The translations under genes and the position numbers were made by a program. A DNA stretch of 64,000 bases from Heterotrichella gracilis (lineage: Eukaryota; Sar; Xanthophyceae; Tribonematales; Xanthonemataceae): contig JAULBX010012874.1 of NCBI GenBank assembly GCA_032358255.1, positions 37,019 to 101,018 on the forward strand, written 5' to 3'. This document shows, in pieces, positions 1 to 11,400 of this stretch. The notes beneath the pieces are model-generated. The model was not told where the DNA came from, ran no database searches, and saw nothing but the letters and a program-made list of their open reading frames with translations. Each line of letters begins with the position of its first letter. The stretch's first letter is position 1.

Positions 1-3000
1 CCCCCCCTGCTGAGGCGCCACTAATTAGGGTCTAGGGTTCCAAGATCTAGGGTTTAGGCCCACTGACCTGTCTCCCTGGGCCACTTCATGAGCTGCGCCC
101 CCCTGCTGAGTCGCCAGCGCTGCACCAGCTCCCCATAAATCATGAAGGGGCACACTGCAAAGGGGATTGGAAAAGAGGGGGGGATCAGGGGAGAAATGCG
201 GTATGCAAGGGGATCCGGGGCCTAGGAGGGCCCACCGGCTGGGGAGGGATCTCCAAGAGGCACACTGCACCCCGACCATGCCGTGCACGGCGTGAGGAAC
301 ATGACCGACCAGCAGTATGCCCACAACACCATCAGCATGGCTTTGTGGTCCCGGTCCTGGGGCCCTATCCCCAGAAACCCTAAGGGAAACCCTAGTACCC
401 TACATTCTTGGGCCAGCCTACCCAAACCCTTGCAAAGGGACAACACCCAGCGCATGCAACGCACCTGCGCACCAGATCCGCCCCACAAATGGGTAGATGA
501 AGAACATGACGGGCCACCAGTACGCCCAGAACACGTTCAGCATGGCGTTGTGGTCCCGATCCTGCGGCCCGATGAACAGCAGCAGCACCACCACCGCGTA
601 CACGTATGCCGTGAACTGGAAATTGATCTTCTCGGGCCACCAATCGCTGCGCAGGAAGGTGCGCAGGCGGGGGATGGAGCGGAGCAGATCGGAGCGCCAA
701 CGCGCGGCGCCCTGTGGAAGAGAAACAAATGAATAAAAGGCTACTGAAACCCTTGTCCAACCCTAAATAGAAATGCACACCACTGGTGTGGGTGGGGCTT
801 TAAACCCTATTTGAACCCTGTACGAATCCTGGTCAAAACCTGGTCCAATGCTGGCCACCAGGATGGAGCAGGCCACCACGTGGCGCCATGTGGGGGCACT
901 CAAAACCCTAAACAGACGCTAAAGAAAGCCTATCAATATGGAGCAGAAAGCCCCCCACCCCCTACCGTTTCATTTCCAATCCCCTACCATATCAACCCCA
1001 CACACCGCCGCCACTGGCCACCCACCTGCGCCGCGAACCAAAACACCTCCTCGGGAAGCTCCCTGACCGCTCCCGCACCACCACCACCACCCGCCGCTGC
1101 CACCGCCGCCCCGCCCCCCACCACATTGCTGGCGGTCTGCTCCAGCCCCCTCCGCACCACCGTCTCAAGCTCACGCAGGTTGTTGGGGAAGGCATACGCC
1201 TCCAGCCGCAACACCGCTTCGGGTGACAGGGCGTAGGTCGGGGAGCCGGCTGCCTGGCGCTGCGCCAGGCCCCGCAGGAAGTAGCGCGCGTTGTCCATGA
1301 TGTCGCGTGGGCGCACCCGCAATGGGGGGACCTATGCGGGGGAGGTTGATTAGGGTTTGATTAGGGTTGCCCTTGGAACTTTTTTGGGTTTTTTTGGGGA
1401 ATTCTATTGGGTGCAAAAGGCTGGGGAGCAGGGTATCTATCGCTGCGCCAGGCCCCGCAGGAAGTAGAAAGCGTTGTCCATGATGTCGCGGGGGCGCACC
1501 CGCAGCGGGGGGACCTGGGGGTGAGGGTTGATTAGGGCTTTCATTAGGGGCTTAAAAGGATGAAGGGACTTGCAAGGACTTAAAGTATATTGTGGTGGGA
1601 GAAGTACCTTCCGCTGTCTGAGGCAACACCAAAAGCCTAAACCGTAACCCAAACCCCATTGGTGACCGGATGCGTGCGGCACTGGTGTGCCACTCAGCTA
1701 AGAGGCGTTTGGCAGGCGTGTAGTGCCGTAGTGGCATAACGACCAAACCCCAAACCTTAGAACCTGCATAATGCATAACCCACCAGGATACCCAACCCAA
1801 AACCCTAAACCCTAACCCATCCCTACCTTGATGACTGTGAACAGCGAGTCGGGGAAGTTTGCCAGCTGGCGCTCCCCGGTGACCAGGATGCGTGCGGCGC
1901 TGGTGTTGAACTCAGGGGGGCGGGGGTCATCCGGCAGGCGTGTGGTGACATAGGTCCCCTCCTGGAGCAACTGCTGGAGCTGGGGGACCAGGGAAGGGGG
2001 TGCCTGGGAGAAATCAGGAAGGGCATGAATGGGGAGGGTTAGGGTTTAGGGAGGCATAAGGGCTGTGATCTGCTGCTGGAGCTGGGGAACCAGGAGGCAG
2101 GTGGGCAGGGTAGGGGGGTGACAAAGAGGGTTTGCACGCGGGCGTTCCGCCACGTTTCCCAATCAGCAATTCCCACACCCTTCCCATCTTCCACTCCTGC
2201 AAGGGCACCTCACCAATTGGATGGTGGTGAGCAGCACAGGATAACCCCCCACAGCACGCACCCACCCCCCACCGCTCACCAGGTGGATGTTGTTGAGCAG
2301 CACCGTGCCCCTGCGCACCCAGTGCAGGAGCCCGCGCTTGCTGCCCCGCCCAAACAGCTCCGCACCGTTGCTGTCCAGCCTCTCACAGTAGAGCGCCACC
2401 ATGGGCTGGTCATAGTCGGGGGAGCCAAAATGGATGAGCTCGGCGATGTTGTCCTTCTCGAGGCCAGGCTCGCCGAAAATGAGGACGGGCTTCCTGCAGG
2501 GAGGAGGGGGGGACTGAGTGTAATCCCTAGGGTTGTGCTAGGGTTTTCACTAGGGTTCTACTGTTGTCCTTTTCGAGGCAGGATCGCCGAAAATGAGGAC
2601 GGGCTTTCTGGACGGAGGTGGGAGGGGCGTGGGCGCAAACCCTAGGGTTCTTATTAGGGTTCTCACTAACATATTGCACTGTTTTCTTTGGGGGGGTTCA
2701 CTGGCTGTGGGACGGAGCAGAACCCTAGGTTCCCACATGGCATCTTTGGAAACAATTTTGTAAAATAATAGTACAACCATGACGACACTGGTACTATATT
2801 CCTGTGCTTTCGAAGGACACTCAGGTCAGGGGTTTTGATACCGCACCTAAATGGGTCCCTGGTTAGGATTTCGGGTTTAGGGTTTTGACCACCGCACCTG
2901 TCAGGGTCCCTGGATGCCTGCACAATCTGGCGCCTCAGCCTGTCTGCATACTTGGAGCTGCCCACTATGCCACGCTTGGGCGAGGAAACCCTATAGGGTT

Positions 3001-5268
3001 GAAGCATGACCTGCCGGTTCTGCTCCGTCTGTATGTGTGGGGTGGGGGGGTGGGTTAAGGGGGGCCATGGGTACGAAGGCAGTGGTGGGGACCATGGGAT
3101 CGCGCTACACACGCCATGGTGGGTGGTGGGGGGGTGGGGGAAGGGTGGGACATGGACACGGTGGTGGTAGTGGTGGGTGGTGGTGGGTGGTACCCATAAC
3201 ATCGCCATAAATCCTCGCATACACCCTAAACACCCTACTTCCAGCGCCATCTAAACCCTAAACCCTAAACCCTAAACACCAAACACCAAACACCCACCTC
3301 CAGTGCCTCCTCAGCCGCACACAGCTTTTCGGTCATCTGCATCACCAAAACCCTGAACACCCTACCTCCAGCGCGTCCCTAAACCCCTGAACCCTCAATC
3401 GTGAACCCTAAACACCCACCTCCAACGCCTCCTCAGCCGCGGACAGCTTGTCAGTCATCTGCAGCACCACGTCGATGGCAAACTGGGGGTTGCTGCGCGC
3501 GATGGGGGTCAGCTGATCCCGGGGAATGGACCACAGAGTGCAGGGACTGAGGGTCTCCACCACCAGGCCTGGTCTTTTTCTCAGGAGCTCTTCAAAGTTG
3601 ACCACCCCGCCTGATCCCAGCTCCACCGCCTCGCCTGCACAATAGGTGGTAGTAGGTACGTGGATGCACGTGTTCCAGCAGTGTAGCCAGGTGCTCGGTG
3701 TTGGGTGGAGGGGACACATGGGTGGAGGGATTAGGGTTTAGGGTCTACAGGGTCTATTTCCCCCACCAAAACCATGGCTTCTTCATGAGCAATTATTTGT
3801 TTGTTTGTTTAGTTATGGTGGGGGAAGCCGGTGGTACATGTCCGTGTTAGGTGTGGACGGTCGTTGTGAGAGCCAGTGGGGTTTGCAGGTTGAGGCAGGC
3901 GATGTGTATGTGCCTCGCCTCGCCTCATGTGCACACGACAGCACAGTGCAGGCACCTGCATGAATGCACTGCCATACGTTTGTGCAAAGTACGCACGCCC
4001 CTTGGGGGTACAACAGGCACCACAACTAGCTGCCTACGCTGTCGACTATAATACCCTAGGTAGGGCTTCCTTCGTCCATCGAGCTCCCTCGCCAACCTCC
4101 TCAGTGTAAGCTGCAGTTATTGGCGAGGACGCTTGAGGGACAGAGGGAACCCTGCCAAGGGTATTATAGTAGACAGGGGTATACTAATAATACTGACCTA
4201 CTAATATGTTAGTATTATTAGTATACCCCTGACAGCACTGGCAGCTAAACTGCGTCCCTGGATACCCTTGAGGGGAGTACGTGTTTTGCACATACCTGTG
4301 GCAATGCACACGTGTACATTCTCTACTGTTCTGGGGTACAGTACATCGACGCCCTGTTTGACGCCCAGGGTTACACTCTAGGGTGTTAGTAGGGTTTTCG
4401 GGGGGCATCCAGTCTCGCCTTATCTTGACTGGCAGGCGCACAGTGTGCCGATCAGCAGCTGATCACCGTGCATGCGTTGCAAGGTCTGGCTCAGGTTATG
4501 GTAGCAGTAGCCTATACAACATATGCACCAAGTGTACGCTTCACAAAACCCGGCCCTGTGCCTTGTTTAGACAAGGTTGTTGTTACCCATGCTTGGTAGC
4601 TGGCTACTCACCCAGCCGGGGTATTGTCAAGTAGAGCATGGACCCTAAGGAAACTGGTGGAACACGTTTATGTATGGAGTGGACTGTAGCTGTGCAAGTA
4701 AATGGGGATGGAAGGCCTTGCACTGTGCAATAAGGTGGGAGAGCAACAGCAGTGTTGGCATACCTGAGGCTGGGTTGGTGGCTCGTACGCTCCCCTCCCT
4801 CACAATCAGGATAGCCTGAGGGATGGGCGTGCTGTCCGCCACCTTGACCCCCTCCTCCACCTGGTTTTGGTCCATCACTTGCAGCATCTGGGTGCACACT
4901 TGGGTGCTGTAGGACGAGAATGGAGCGATGCTTTGGAGCCATTCCAGGTCAGATGCGAGCTCAGGAGACAGCTCTGAGTCCTCATCGCCACTAGAAAGAA
5001 CCGATGTGGCTCGTAGGGGAGAGGGTGTTCGCCTGACGAAGGCCTTGGTGGGCTTCGAGGGCGTGCGGAGGTACGGGACATGATGGGTGATGGCGCAAGT
5101 AGAGGCAGGCGTTTTGGTTCGTGGGCGACAGGGCTGTGGCCTAGGACGAGGTAGGAACGCGGTGGAGGAACCAAGCTGCGTTGCTGGGGTTGTCAAGCAC
5201 CCAGTGGCCATGATGGCCATGGTTTGATGGCAAAACACCGAAACACCGAGAAGGATCAGCGATGCCAC
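1..5268 (-). CDS. cNMP-binding / sigma-54-interaction (AAA+) / 4Fe-4S membrane fusion protein, partial
   Basis: Seven exons were read on the minus strand, all in compatible phase: 5268-4764, 3634-3420, 3028-2898, 2493-2280, 2003-1827, 1331-1026 and 711-465. The gene continues past the left edge. The first about 60 residues are Ser/Thr/Arg/Pro-rich like a chloroplast transit peptide; a second in-frame start (MAIMATG) lies 48 bp downstream of the first ATG. Next comes a cyclic-nucleotide-binding fold (ILIVREGSVRA, then VVNFEELLRKRPG and LWSIPRDQL). A sigma-54-activator-type AAA+ core follows (VLIFGEPGLEKDNIAELIH, GAELFGRGSKRGLLHWVRRG, and RPRDIMDNARYFL with AFPNNLRELE). The last visible exon has two hydrophobic segments ending FIYPFVGRIWCA, as in NosR/CcoG/NapH-type 4Fe-4S membrane proteins. 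Fusions of this layout are known in cyanobacteria and algae. The function is unproven; a redox or metabolite sensor in a plastid membrane is inference. The C-terminal cysteine clusters should lie outside the window. Confidence 0.82.
283..366 (-). repeat. Echo of the exon at 711-465
   Basis: This is a degenerate direct copy of about 491-575, the stretch encoding the last membrane segment of the sigma-54/4Fe-4S gene. It keeps the general order of the sequence but not the FIYPFVGRIWC motif. It lies in the following intron and is read as a decayed tandem duplicate, not a functional exon. Confidence 0.7.
1440..1518 (-). repeat. Echo of the exon start at 1333-1257
   Basis: About 76 bp nearly identical to 1257-1333, the start of the exon encoding VRPRDIMDN and its acceptor side. 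The copy sits upstream of the real exon in the same intron, followed by the same kind of GGGTTTGATTAGGG tract. Reading it as coding duplicates RVRPRDIMDN. Confidence 0.85.
1667..1740 (-). repeat. Echo of the exon part at 1952-1878
   Basis: Degenerate copy of the coding stretch around 1878-1952 (shared words: GGATGCGTGCGGC and GGCAGGCGTGT). It sits in the intron just downstream, in transcription order, of its parent exon and is out of frame. Confidence 0.7.
2565..2620 (-). repeat. Echo of the exon start at 2500-2450
   Basis: Copy of the start of the exon encoding the Walker-A-like stretch (LIFGEPG region). Both copies share CGCCGAAAATGAGGACGGGC. One base lost near position 2577 breaks the frame of the copy. 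Confidence 0.8.
3250..3390 (-). repeat. CCCTAAA tract and echo of the exon end at 3470-3411
   Basis: The stretch holds four close CCCTAAA units (about 3250-3280). A degenerate copy (3290-3345) of the exon end follows, encoding the KLSAAEEALE stretch and its splice donor. A third, shorter trace lies near 3360-3380. Confidence 0.75.
4040..4173. repeat. Long imperfect foldback in intron 1
   Basis: Two 55-nt arms (about 4040-4094 and 4119-4173) are complementary at about 80% of positions, with a loop of roughly 24 nt. Matching words at the arm ends are ACTATAATACCC with GGGTATTATAGT and CTCGCCAA with TTGGCGAG. The size and shape resemble a miRNA precursor or a small foldback transposon. It lies in the first intron of the cNMP/sigma-54 gene. 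Confidence 0.75.
4174..4231. repeat. Second, nearly perfect short foldback
   Basis: Arms 4174-4197 and 4208-4231 pair at 23 of 24 positions around a 10-nt loop. The arms are AT-rich (ACTAATAATACT / AGTATTATTAGT). It directly abuts the longer foldback at 4040-4173. Confidence 0.85.
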
Positions 5269-5879
5269 ACGATGGTGAACTCTCTTTGGAAGATACTATC
5301 GCCCCGGCAGCAACCAAGGCTAATAAATGCCTGATGCTCGGCAGAGATCGTAGCAGGAACCTATGATGGGGACACGCTCATTCTAGCTCTCGCACGAACG
5401 GCATGTGTGCCGATGACATATCGCCCAACAGGCGGTGTGACGTACAAAGGGCACTGCCACCACCAGCAACAACTATATACTGTGCTGGATCCAGATCTTC
5501 CTTTTACACCAACAACAGTCTGCCTGCCTTGTGTACACCTTTGGCGAGCTAAAACACCGTCACGTAGCCGTTTCGGAACTGGCCAGAAACCTAGCGTAGG
5601 GCAATGGTCCTCAATGCATGCATACGGTGTTTTAGCCTAGTTGAAGCCACCACAACAGCCCACAAAGCGGCAGTTTGTCGGCACCTCACCCGACGAAAGC
5701 GCTCAACGATTCCCAACTGGTTCTTGACTGTGCTCAGGGCGTTTAAACTCAGCCACGAGGGTTGCCTGGTGCCTAACCCACTTGCTCTCTGTATATTCCT
5801 GCCGTACCTGTATTTGCTCCCTTACACGTCTTTGCACACCATGTGTTGAGCCAGTAACTGGTGGACTCACAGAGCCACC
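5269..5879. promoter_or_regulatory. Divergent spacer between two gene starts
   Basis: About 610 bp separate the start of the minus-strand cNMP/sigma-54 gene and the plus-strand gene at 5880. The spacer therefore holds both 5' UTRs and both promoters. I see no clear TATA box or repeat in it. Confidence 0.5.
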
Positions 5880-7590
5880 ATGGCTATCAAGCTGCGCACG
5901 GCGTTCAGGCGGATACGGCACTATTTGAAGCACGATGTCAAGGAGATAATCAACCCCTCGCCCATGCCTAACCCTCCTGGCTACGTGCCGCCCCCTCCAG
6001 CCACGTGGAAGCAGTTTTTCGAGGCGAGTGGCACGCTTGCTAGGTTTAAGGGGCGTTCCTATAGTTTGCCCACTGCTTTTGCTTGCATGGGATATGCATG
6101 CTTGTCTGGTTTGATGCGTGCCAAGGGTGTACCTATGTGTGGTACCGTATTTGTGCACGATATTGGTGTATGTGTGTGCGTGCACGCATATTATAAACCA
6201 TGGCAGGGATCGCTGCCTGTGTGGGTGTGCAGTGCGTATGCATGGCGGTGTGCATGGTTTCAGCCCAGAGCTGCAGGGAAATATTTATGTGGGCGTAGCC
6301 ATGGTGGCTAATCCTACCCTGCCTGTACGCATATGCATGGCAAGGGTCTGCGGGGTTCCCAGGCCCACCCTAGTTATTTTAGGATCTTCACCTTCCACAT
6401 AACCCTAAACCCCTGACCTTTCACATAATACTACCACCTGTTTGCTGCAGGCGGCTCGCCTGGCATGGGATGACTACCTTGCCACCTGGCGCCCTGAGGA
6501 GGCGCCACCTGTACACCCGGACGCACAGCAGGGGCCACGGGAGCCAACCTGGACGGAGGAGATGGGTAGGTGTTGGGTTAGGGTTTAGGGTTTAAGGGTT
6601 AGGGTGCACACCAGGGAAACAGGTTTCGTGTGTAAGGTGTAGGACGGAAGACCATTGCAGCCAGGGTCACGGTTTAGGCTTTAACCAGCCGCACAATCCC
6701 TCAGCGCAAGCCGGACTTTCCGGGTTTCTGCTTAGGGTTCATCCAGCTAGGCCACAACCCTAAGCCCATGCTGCACTACCCACCTTCCCGTGTTCCCACC
6801 CTCAACCCCCCACCAAACCCCACCCCTTTGTCCCGCAGAGTCTGTCTTGCAGGCAGGGGGCCGCAACCTCCAACCCGCGCTCAGCCGCCTGTACCAGTCT
6901 AAAGTGGGTGTGTTCAAAGACGCAGCCCAGAACTTCGTGGAGGGGTATCGGGAGGGCGTGGCTGCCTCGCATGCAGGGGAGGGGCTAGGGGGGGTGCTGG
7001 AGCAGGTGCTGGGGGGGATGCAGGGGCGGAGGGAGGAGGGGGGGGTGGGGGGTGGCAGTGCGGGTGGGTCAGAGGGGAATGCGGCAGTGCAGGGGGAGCA
7101 AACAGGGGTTGGAGGGATGGGTGGGGTGGGGAGTGGCGTGGGTCCTGGCCCCAACCAGCCAGGGGGTGCCACGTCAGCAGGTGGACAACCCAGGGAGGCG
7201 CACATGGCCGCCACATCACACGGTGATGTCAGCGGGCGGGTGGATGATGTTGGCACACTGCATGCTGATGTCAGCACACCGCATGCTGGTGTCAACACAC
7301 CACATGCTGATGTTAAAACATCGCATGCTGATGTCAGGGGGAGGGTGGACGATGTCAGCACACCGCATGCTGACGTGACCAGGCGGGTAGACGATGTCAG
7401 CACACCGCATGCTGGTGTCAGTGGGCGGGTGGATGATGTCAGCACACCGCATGCGCATGCTGATGTCAGCAACAGGGAAGCAGCAGGAGCGAAAGGGGAG
7501 GACCCTTTGAAGGGTGGTGGGGATGACACAAAAGGTGACGGGGTGCCCAGTGCAGGGGAACCAGGCCTGGGACAGGCACACAGACAATAG
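5880..7590 (+). CDS. Unrecognised protein with coding minisatellite
   Basis: Start ATG at 5880 is in an excellent context (GCCACCATGG). Exon 1 runs to about 6043-6050 (MAIKLRTAFRRIRHYLKHDV start; basic and amphipathic, possibly organelle-targeting). Exon 2 is 6451-6565 (AARLAWDDYLATWRPEE). Exon 3 is 6839-7590 (ESVLQAGGRNLQPALSRLY, then GVFKDAAQNFVEGYREGV). Exons 2 and 3 join in frame. The only good donor near the end of exon 1 (GT at 6044) leaves the frame one base off, so that junction is unresolved; a small exon may be missing. After a Gly-rich linker the last third is a tandem array of STPHADV-like units, ending in a charged tail. I do not recognise the family. Only the N-terminal about 170 residues look constrained. 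Confidence 0.65.
7213..7474 (+). repeat. 21-bp coding minisatellite
   Basis: Roughly ten copies of a 21-bp unit, GATGTCAGCACACCGCATGCT, with variants and GGGCGGGTGGAT inserts. The unit is a multiple of three, so the frame is kept; it encodes (D/A)DVSTPHA repeats with GRVDDV spacers. This is a likely site of length polymorphism. Confidence 0.9.
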
Positions 7591-8478
7591 CTCTAGCGCT
7601 TCAAAACCAGTTGTTTTAGCAAGGGTGTCATGCTTCTGCCACGCAACTGTATACAGGAACCAGCATTGTTGACACGCATTGGTGAGGCATCACCGCACTA
7701 GAGCTCAGCTACTGGGCCGAGCGAGGGGCCTGGCAAGGTGCAGGGTACTGCTTTCATTGTGTGCATGCAAACCGGTATAGCTTGCCAAGACACGTCCCTG
7801 GCTTTGTGCCTTGACGCAACAACTGTTACACAATATTAAAATATCTGATTGAATCTCATATATTACGCTTGGCAATGTCACATGCATGTGACATGGGGGC
7901 CAGCGGCCACCGTGACTGTCAGAATCAACATGATATATTATATCCACGTGGATGGATGCCCAGTCTCTGCTGGCGGCATCCAATTCATAATCTGCACCCA
8001 GACTCAGCCTGAGGCACAAGGAAAACAAGGAAAACACGCCCAAGGCGTGCTAGTACAGTGTCTAAACCGTTTCGCTTCCTCCACACCTATCCAGCCATGG
8101 TCTGTTTACTGCTGCCAGCTGACGGGACATGTTTTCCAACACACACTTGACCAACTTGCAAAAAATGCAAAACATGGATGAGCAAACCCTCTTATAGGAC
8201 TGGAAATTTATTTTGTTTTATTTCTTCTGTGCCGGACTATTATAATCAGTAAAGCCCTGGCTCACAGCTCCCCTCCTGAGGAGTCATACGCCCTGACCTG
8301 AGCGTGATTCCTCCCAGGCTGGCAGACAGCGCTTAGAGAGCGACACACACAAGGCTACTAGCGCTAGCCCACCAACCACCGACCACCTTCCTCATATTAT
8401 AAACCCCTCCTCAGGGCTGCACATCATTTGGCCAAGCACAAGCTTCCTTTGTGCCACAAATCCTCAAGGCAAGTGCTC
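7591..8478. other. Convergent spacer, no gene seen
   Basis: The region lies between the ends of the plus gene (7590) and the minus dehydrogenase gene (8479) and should hold both 3' UTRs. The only distinct element is a 16-bp perfect palindrome, GTCACATGCATGTGAC, at about 7876-7891. Open frames here show no protein-like composition. Confidence 0.5.
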
Positions 8479-11400
8479 TCATGGCTCCTTTGTGGGTGCC
8501 CCGCCGGGTTTGAGCGTAATCTCTTCCGGCACGCAGCGGTCAGACATGCGGAAGGCAAGCAGCGCAGCCTCAGCCACATCACTCCAATCAGTGGCCGAGG
8601 CGGATTCAGACGCCTTCCTACATGCGGCAGGTGGGTGTGGTGTTAGCGAGGGACTGGCGTGGGGCGGGGTGTTTGTGCACACAGCGGTAATTGTTGTGGA
8701 ATTTCATCAGATGTGCAAGGCCGCGCTACTGCGCTACCTTGTGCTATGTATCTGCCTCAAGTATCAATTTAGCCTGATCCGCAATTTGCTCTTATTAAAC
8801 AAATCTAGTCCTTTGACCGTTTATCGAATTGTTCGGACTTGGGGGCGTGGCTGGCTGGGCACCTTCCTGCAGGGTGGGTGGGGTGGGTGGGATCGAGATG
8901 AGGGTGTGGAAGCCGGCGCATGCCCTTGGATCCACCGAGAATGGCCAATGGTGCCGCACCATACCCACCATGCAAGGTCTGATGTGACCATTCCTCCAGG
9001 TACCTCCCCACACGCACCTCATCAAAATCTTTCAAGTCGTCCTGTTAGACGAGGCAAGTCACCTGTACCTCTAGGAACACCCTAGGATACCCTAGCGACT
9101 GCAGGAGGAGCAGGCACGTAGACGATAGATTTCGTCTCAGGGAAGTAAATCAGCAATCGCCTACACGCCTGCTCTGCTGCAATTGCTAGGGCAGCCTGGG
9201 GTTTTCTAGGGGTCCAGGTGCCCTGGGTTGTCCCATACAACGATTTCAAAGGCGTGGATGAGGGGTGTGTAGAGTGCCTTCAAACAGCTGTTTTTTTAGA
9301 ATTTGAAAGTGACGGTCTCCACTAAGCAGAGCACAAATCCAGTGCAAGATGAAAACACTAAATAATGACAGGAAGATAACGGCTCTGCACCACCTCCATG
9401 CACCGCACCTTCCCTTCCCCGTTTCATTGATGTGCAAGTTGATTGTCACCACCTTGATGTTCTTGTCCCTCAGGCCCTGCACACACGGAGGGGGGAGTGG
9501 CATCAGGCAGAGCTCTAAGTAATTACTTGAGAGTAATCATTTAGAGTAATCACCGCTAACAGGCAGAGAGCTCTGAGCAATCACTTGAGCATTCACCGCT
9601 TGATGACAAGCATTGCTTACTGACCTTCCATTATAAGGTTAGGGCACACATGCTGGATACCAGTAGGCAAAGTCACCCAGACCGTGACCCCTCACACTGT
9701 CATACAAACCCTGCCACCCTACACAGGATTTGCAGGCCTTTGAATGATCCTACAACCTATAGGTAGGCTTGCACGTCGTTTTCAAACAGATACACAGTCA
9801 GCCTGACATGACACTTGCATGCACATGAAGCGCTGAGACAGGAATGAACCCTAGAACGGGTTTAACCTCAAAACTTTTAACCAAGAAGACCCTAAACTGG
9901 TATGATGTGCAGCATTGGCTCCTGAGTGAGGCAACAGGAGGTATGGCAACTGGGTTAGACCCAGCAGCCATCACCCAACTGAATCTATGGCTTCTGGGTC
10001 TAACCCAGTTGCCATAGATTCAGTTGCCATCACCCAGTCACCACAGGTGCACCTCGTACCAGCTGAGGGTTTTTTTGGTTGAGGGTTTTGAGGCATGCAC
10101 TTCCGAACCTCCAGGCTGGCACCGGGGGGTAGTCCCTGGGCCATACCTACATGCGCATGCAAAACAGTACTTGGGCGTCCCAGCAATATCGCAAGACTAC
10201 GGGTAGTTGGAAACATAAAAAGGTCTCTTTTCACGTCATCTTCTGTAGCATTGCTGAGACTACCGGTTCCTGCATTCTCCCACTACAGCAGTTTCGCGCC
10301 GCTGCTGATGCTGACAATCGTAAAACTTGCTGCCCCTTTCCACACTTGCTGCCCCTCATTGCTTCCCCTTGGCATCACGAGCATACAAAACCCCAAAACC
10401 CTAAAACCCTTTAGCCCACCTCATAGCAGCTTTTGCTCCAGCCCCTGAGCCCCCACTTTGCTGCCGCATACGCCGCCTCCCCTGGGGCCACATCCACCCC
10501 AGCGGTTGACCCTATGTTGATGATGTAGCCACCTCCCTGCTCCACCATGCCCTGGGCAAATGCGCGGGTGAGGCGCATTGGGGCAACCAGGTTGACGGCC
10601 ACCAGACGGTCCCACTCATCGGGGTTTCCTGCAGGGTATTACTCAGGCTTAGTAACTGTAGCGGTAATTGCAATTATCAGTGGTTGACCCTATGTTGATG
10701 TTGTGGCGCCCCCCCACCCCTGCCTAAGTACTAATGGGTGGACCCTGTCCAATGGGCAAATGCGCGGGTGAGGCGCATAGGGGCAACCAGGTGGACTGCC
10801 ACCAAGCGGTCCCACTCATAAGGGTTTCCTGTAGAGTATTGCTTAGGGATAGTAATTGTAGCGATAATTGCAGTTGCCAGGTCTCGCCAATGCTGTCACA
10901 CAAAGTGTGTTGTGCTTGTCAAGCATATGTCCTGGGCGCAAGTGCTCATGCCAATGCTATGGCTGAGGTCGCATTCAAAAAGGGTTTGGCCAGGTTTTTG
11001 ACAAAGGTATTTGCGTACCGTCTAGCGCAGAGAGGCCTCCCTCCACCTGCCACTTCCCGGCATTATTGACCACCCCCTTGTGCTTGTCAAATATGTCCTG
11101 ACATCATTGCTCACCCCGAGACCCTGGCTGAGGTCACTCTTAAAGAGGGTTTGGCAAGGGTTTGAAAAGGGTTTTGGCTGGGGTTTTGGCTAGGGTTTTC
11201 GCGCACCGTCCAGCGCCGAGAGGCCCCCCTCCACCTGCCACTCCCCCGCATTGTTGACCAGCACGTCTACCCTCTTGTGCTTGTCCAGAATGTCCTGGGC
11301 CCATGTGCTCACACCGGGACCCTGGCTGAGATCGCATTCAAAGAGGTCACAGGAGGGGCAGCCAACCGCCTGCAGGCGGCTGCTAGCCTGCGTGGTGAGG

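Noticed and set aside
2118-2645. 175-codon plus-strand frame
   Set aside because: Shadow of the minus-strand AAA+ exon at 2493-2280 and its echo.
8492-9085. 197-codon plus-strand open frame
   Set aside because: It lies antisense to the last exons of the SDR gene, whose minus-strand reading (SDVAEAALLAFRMS) is clearly family-like.
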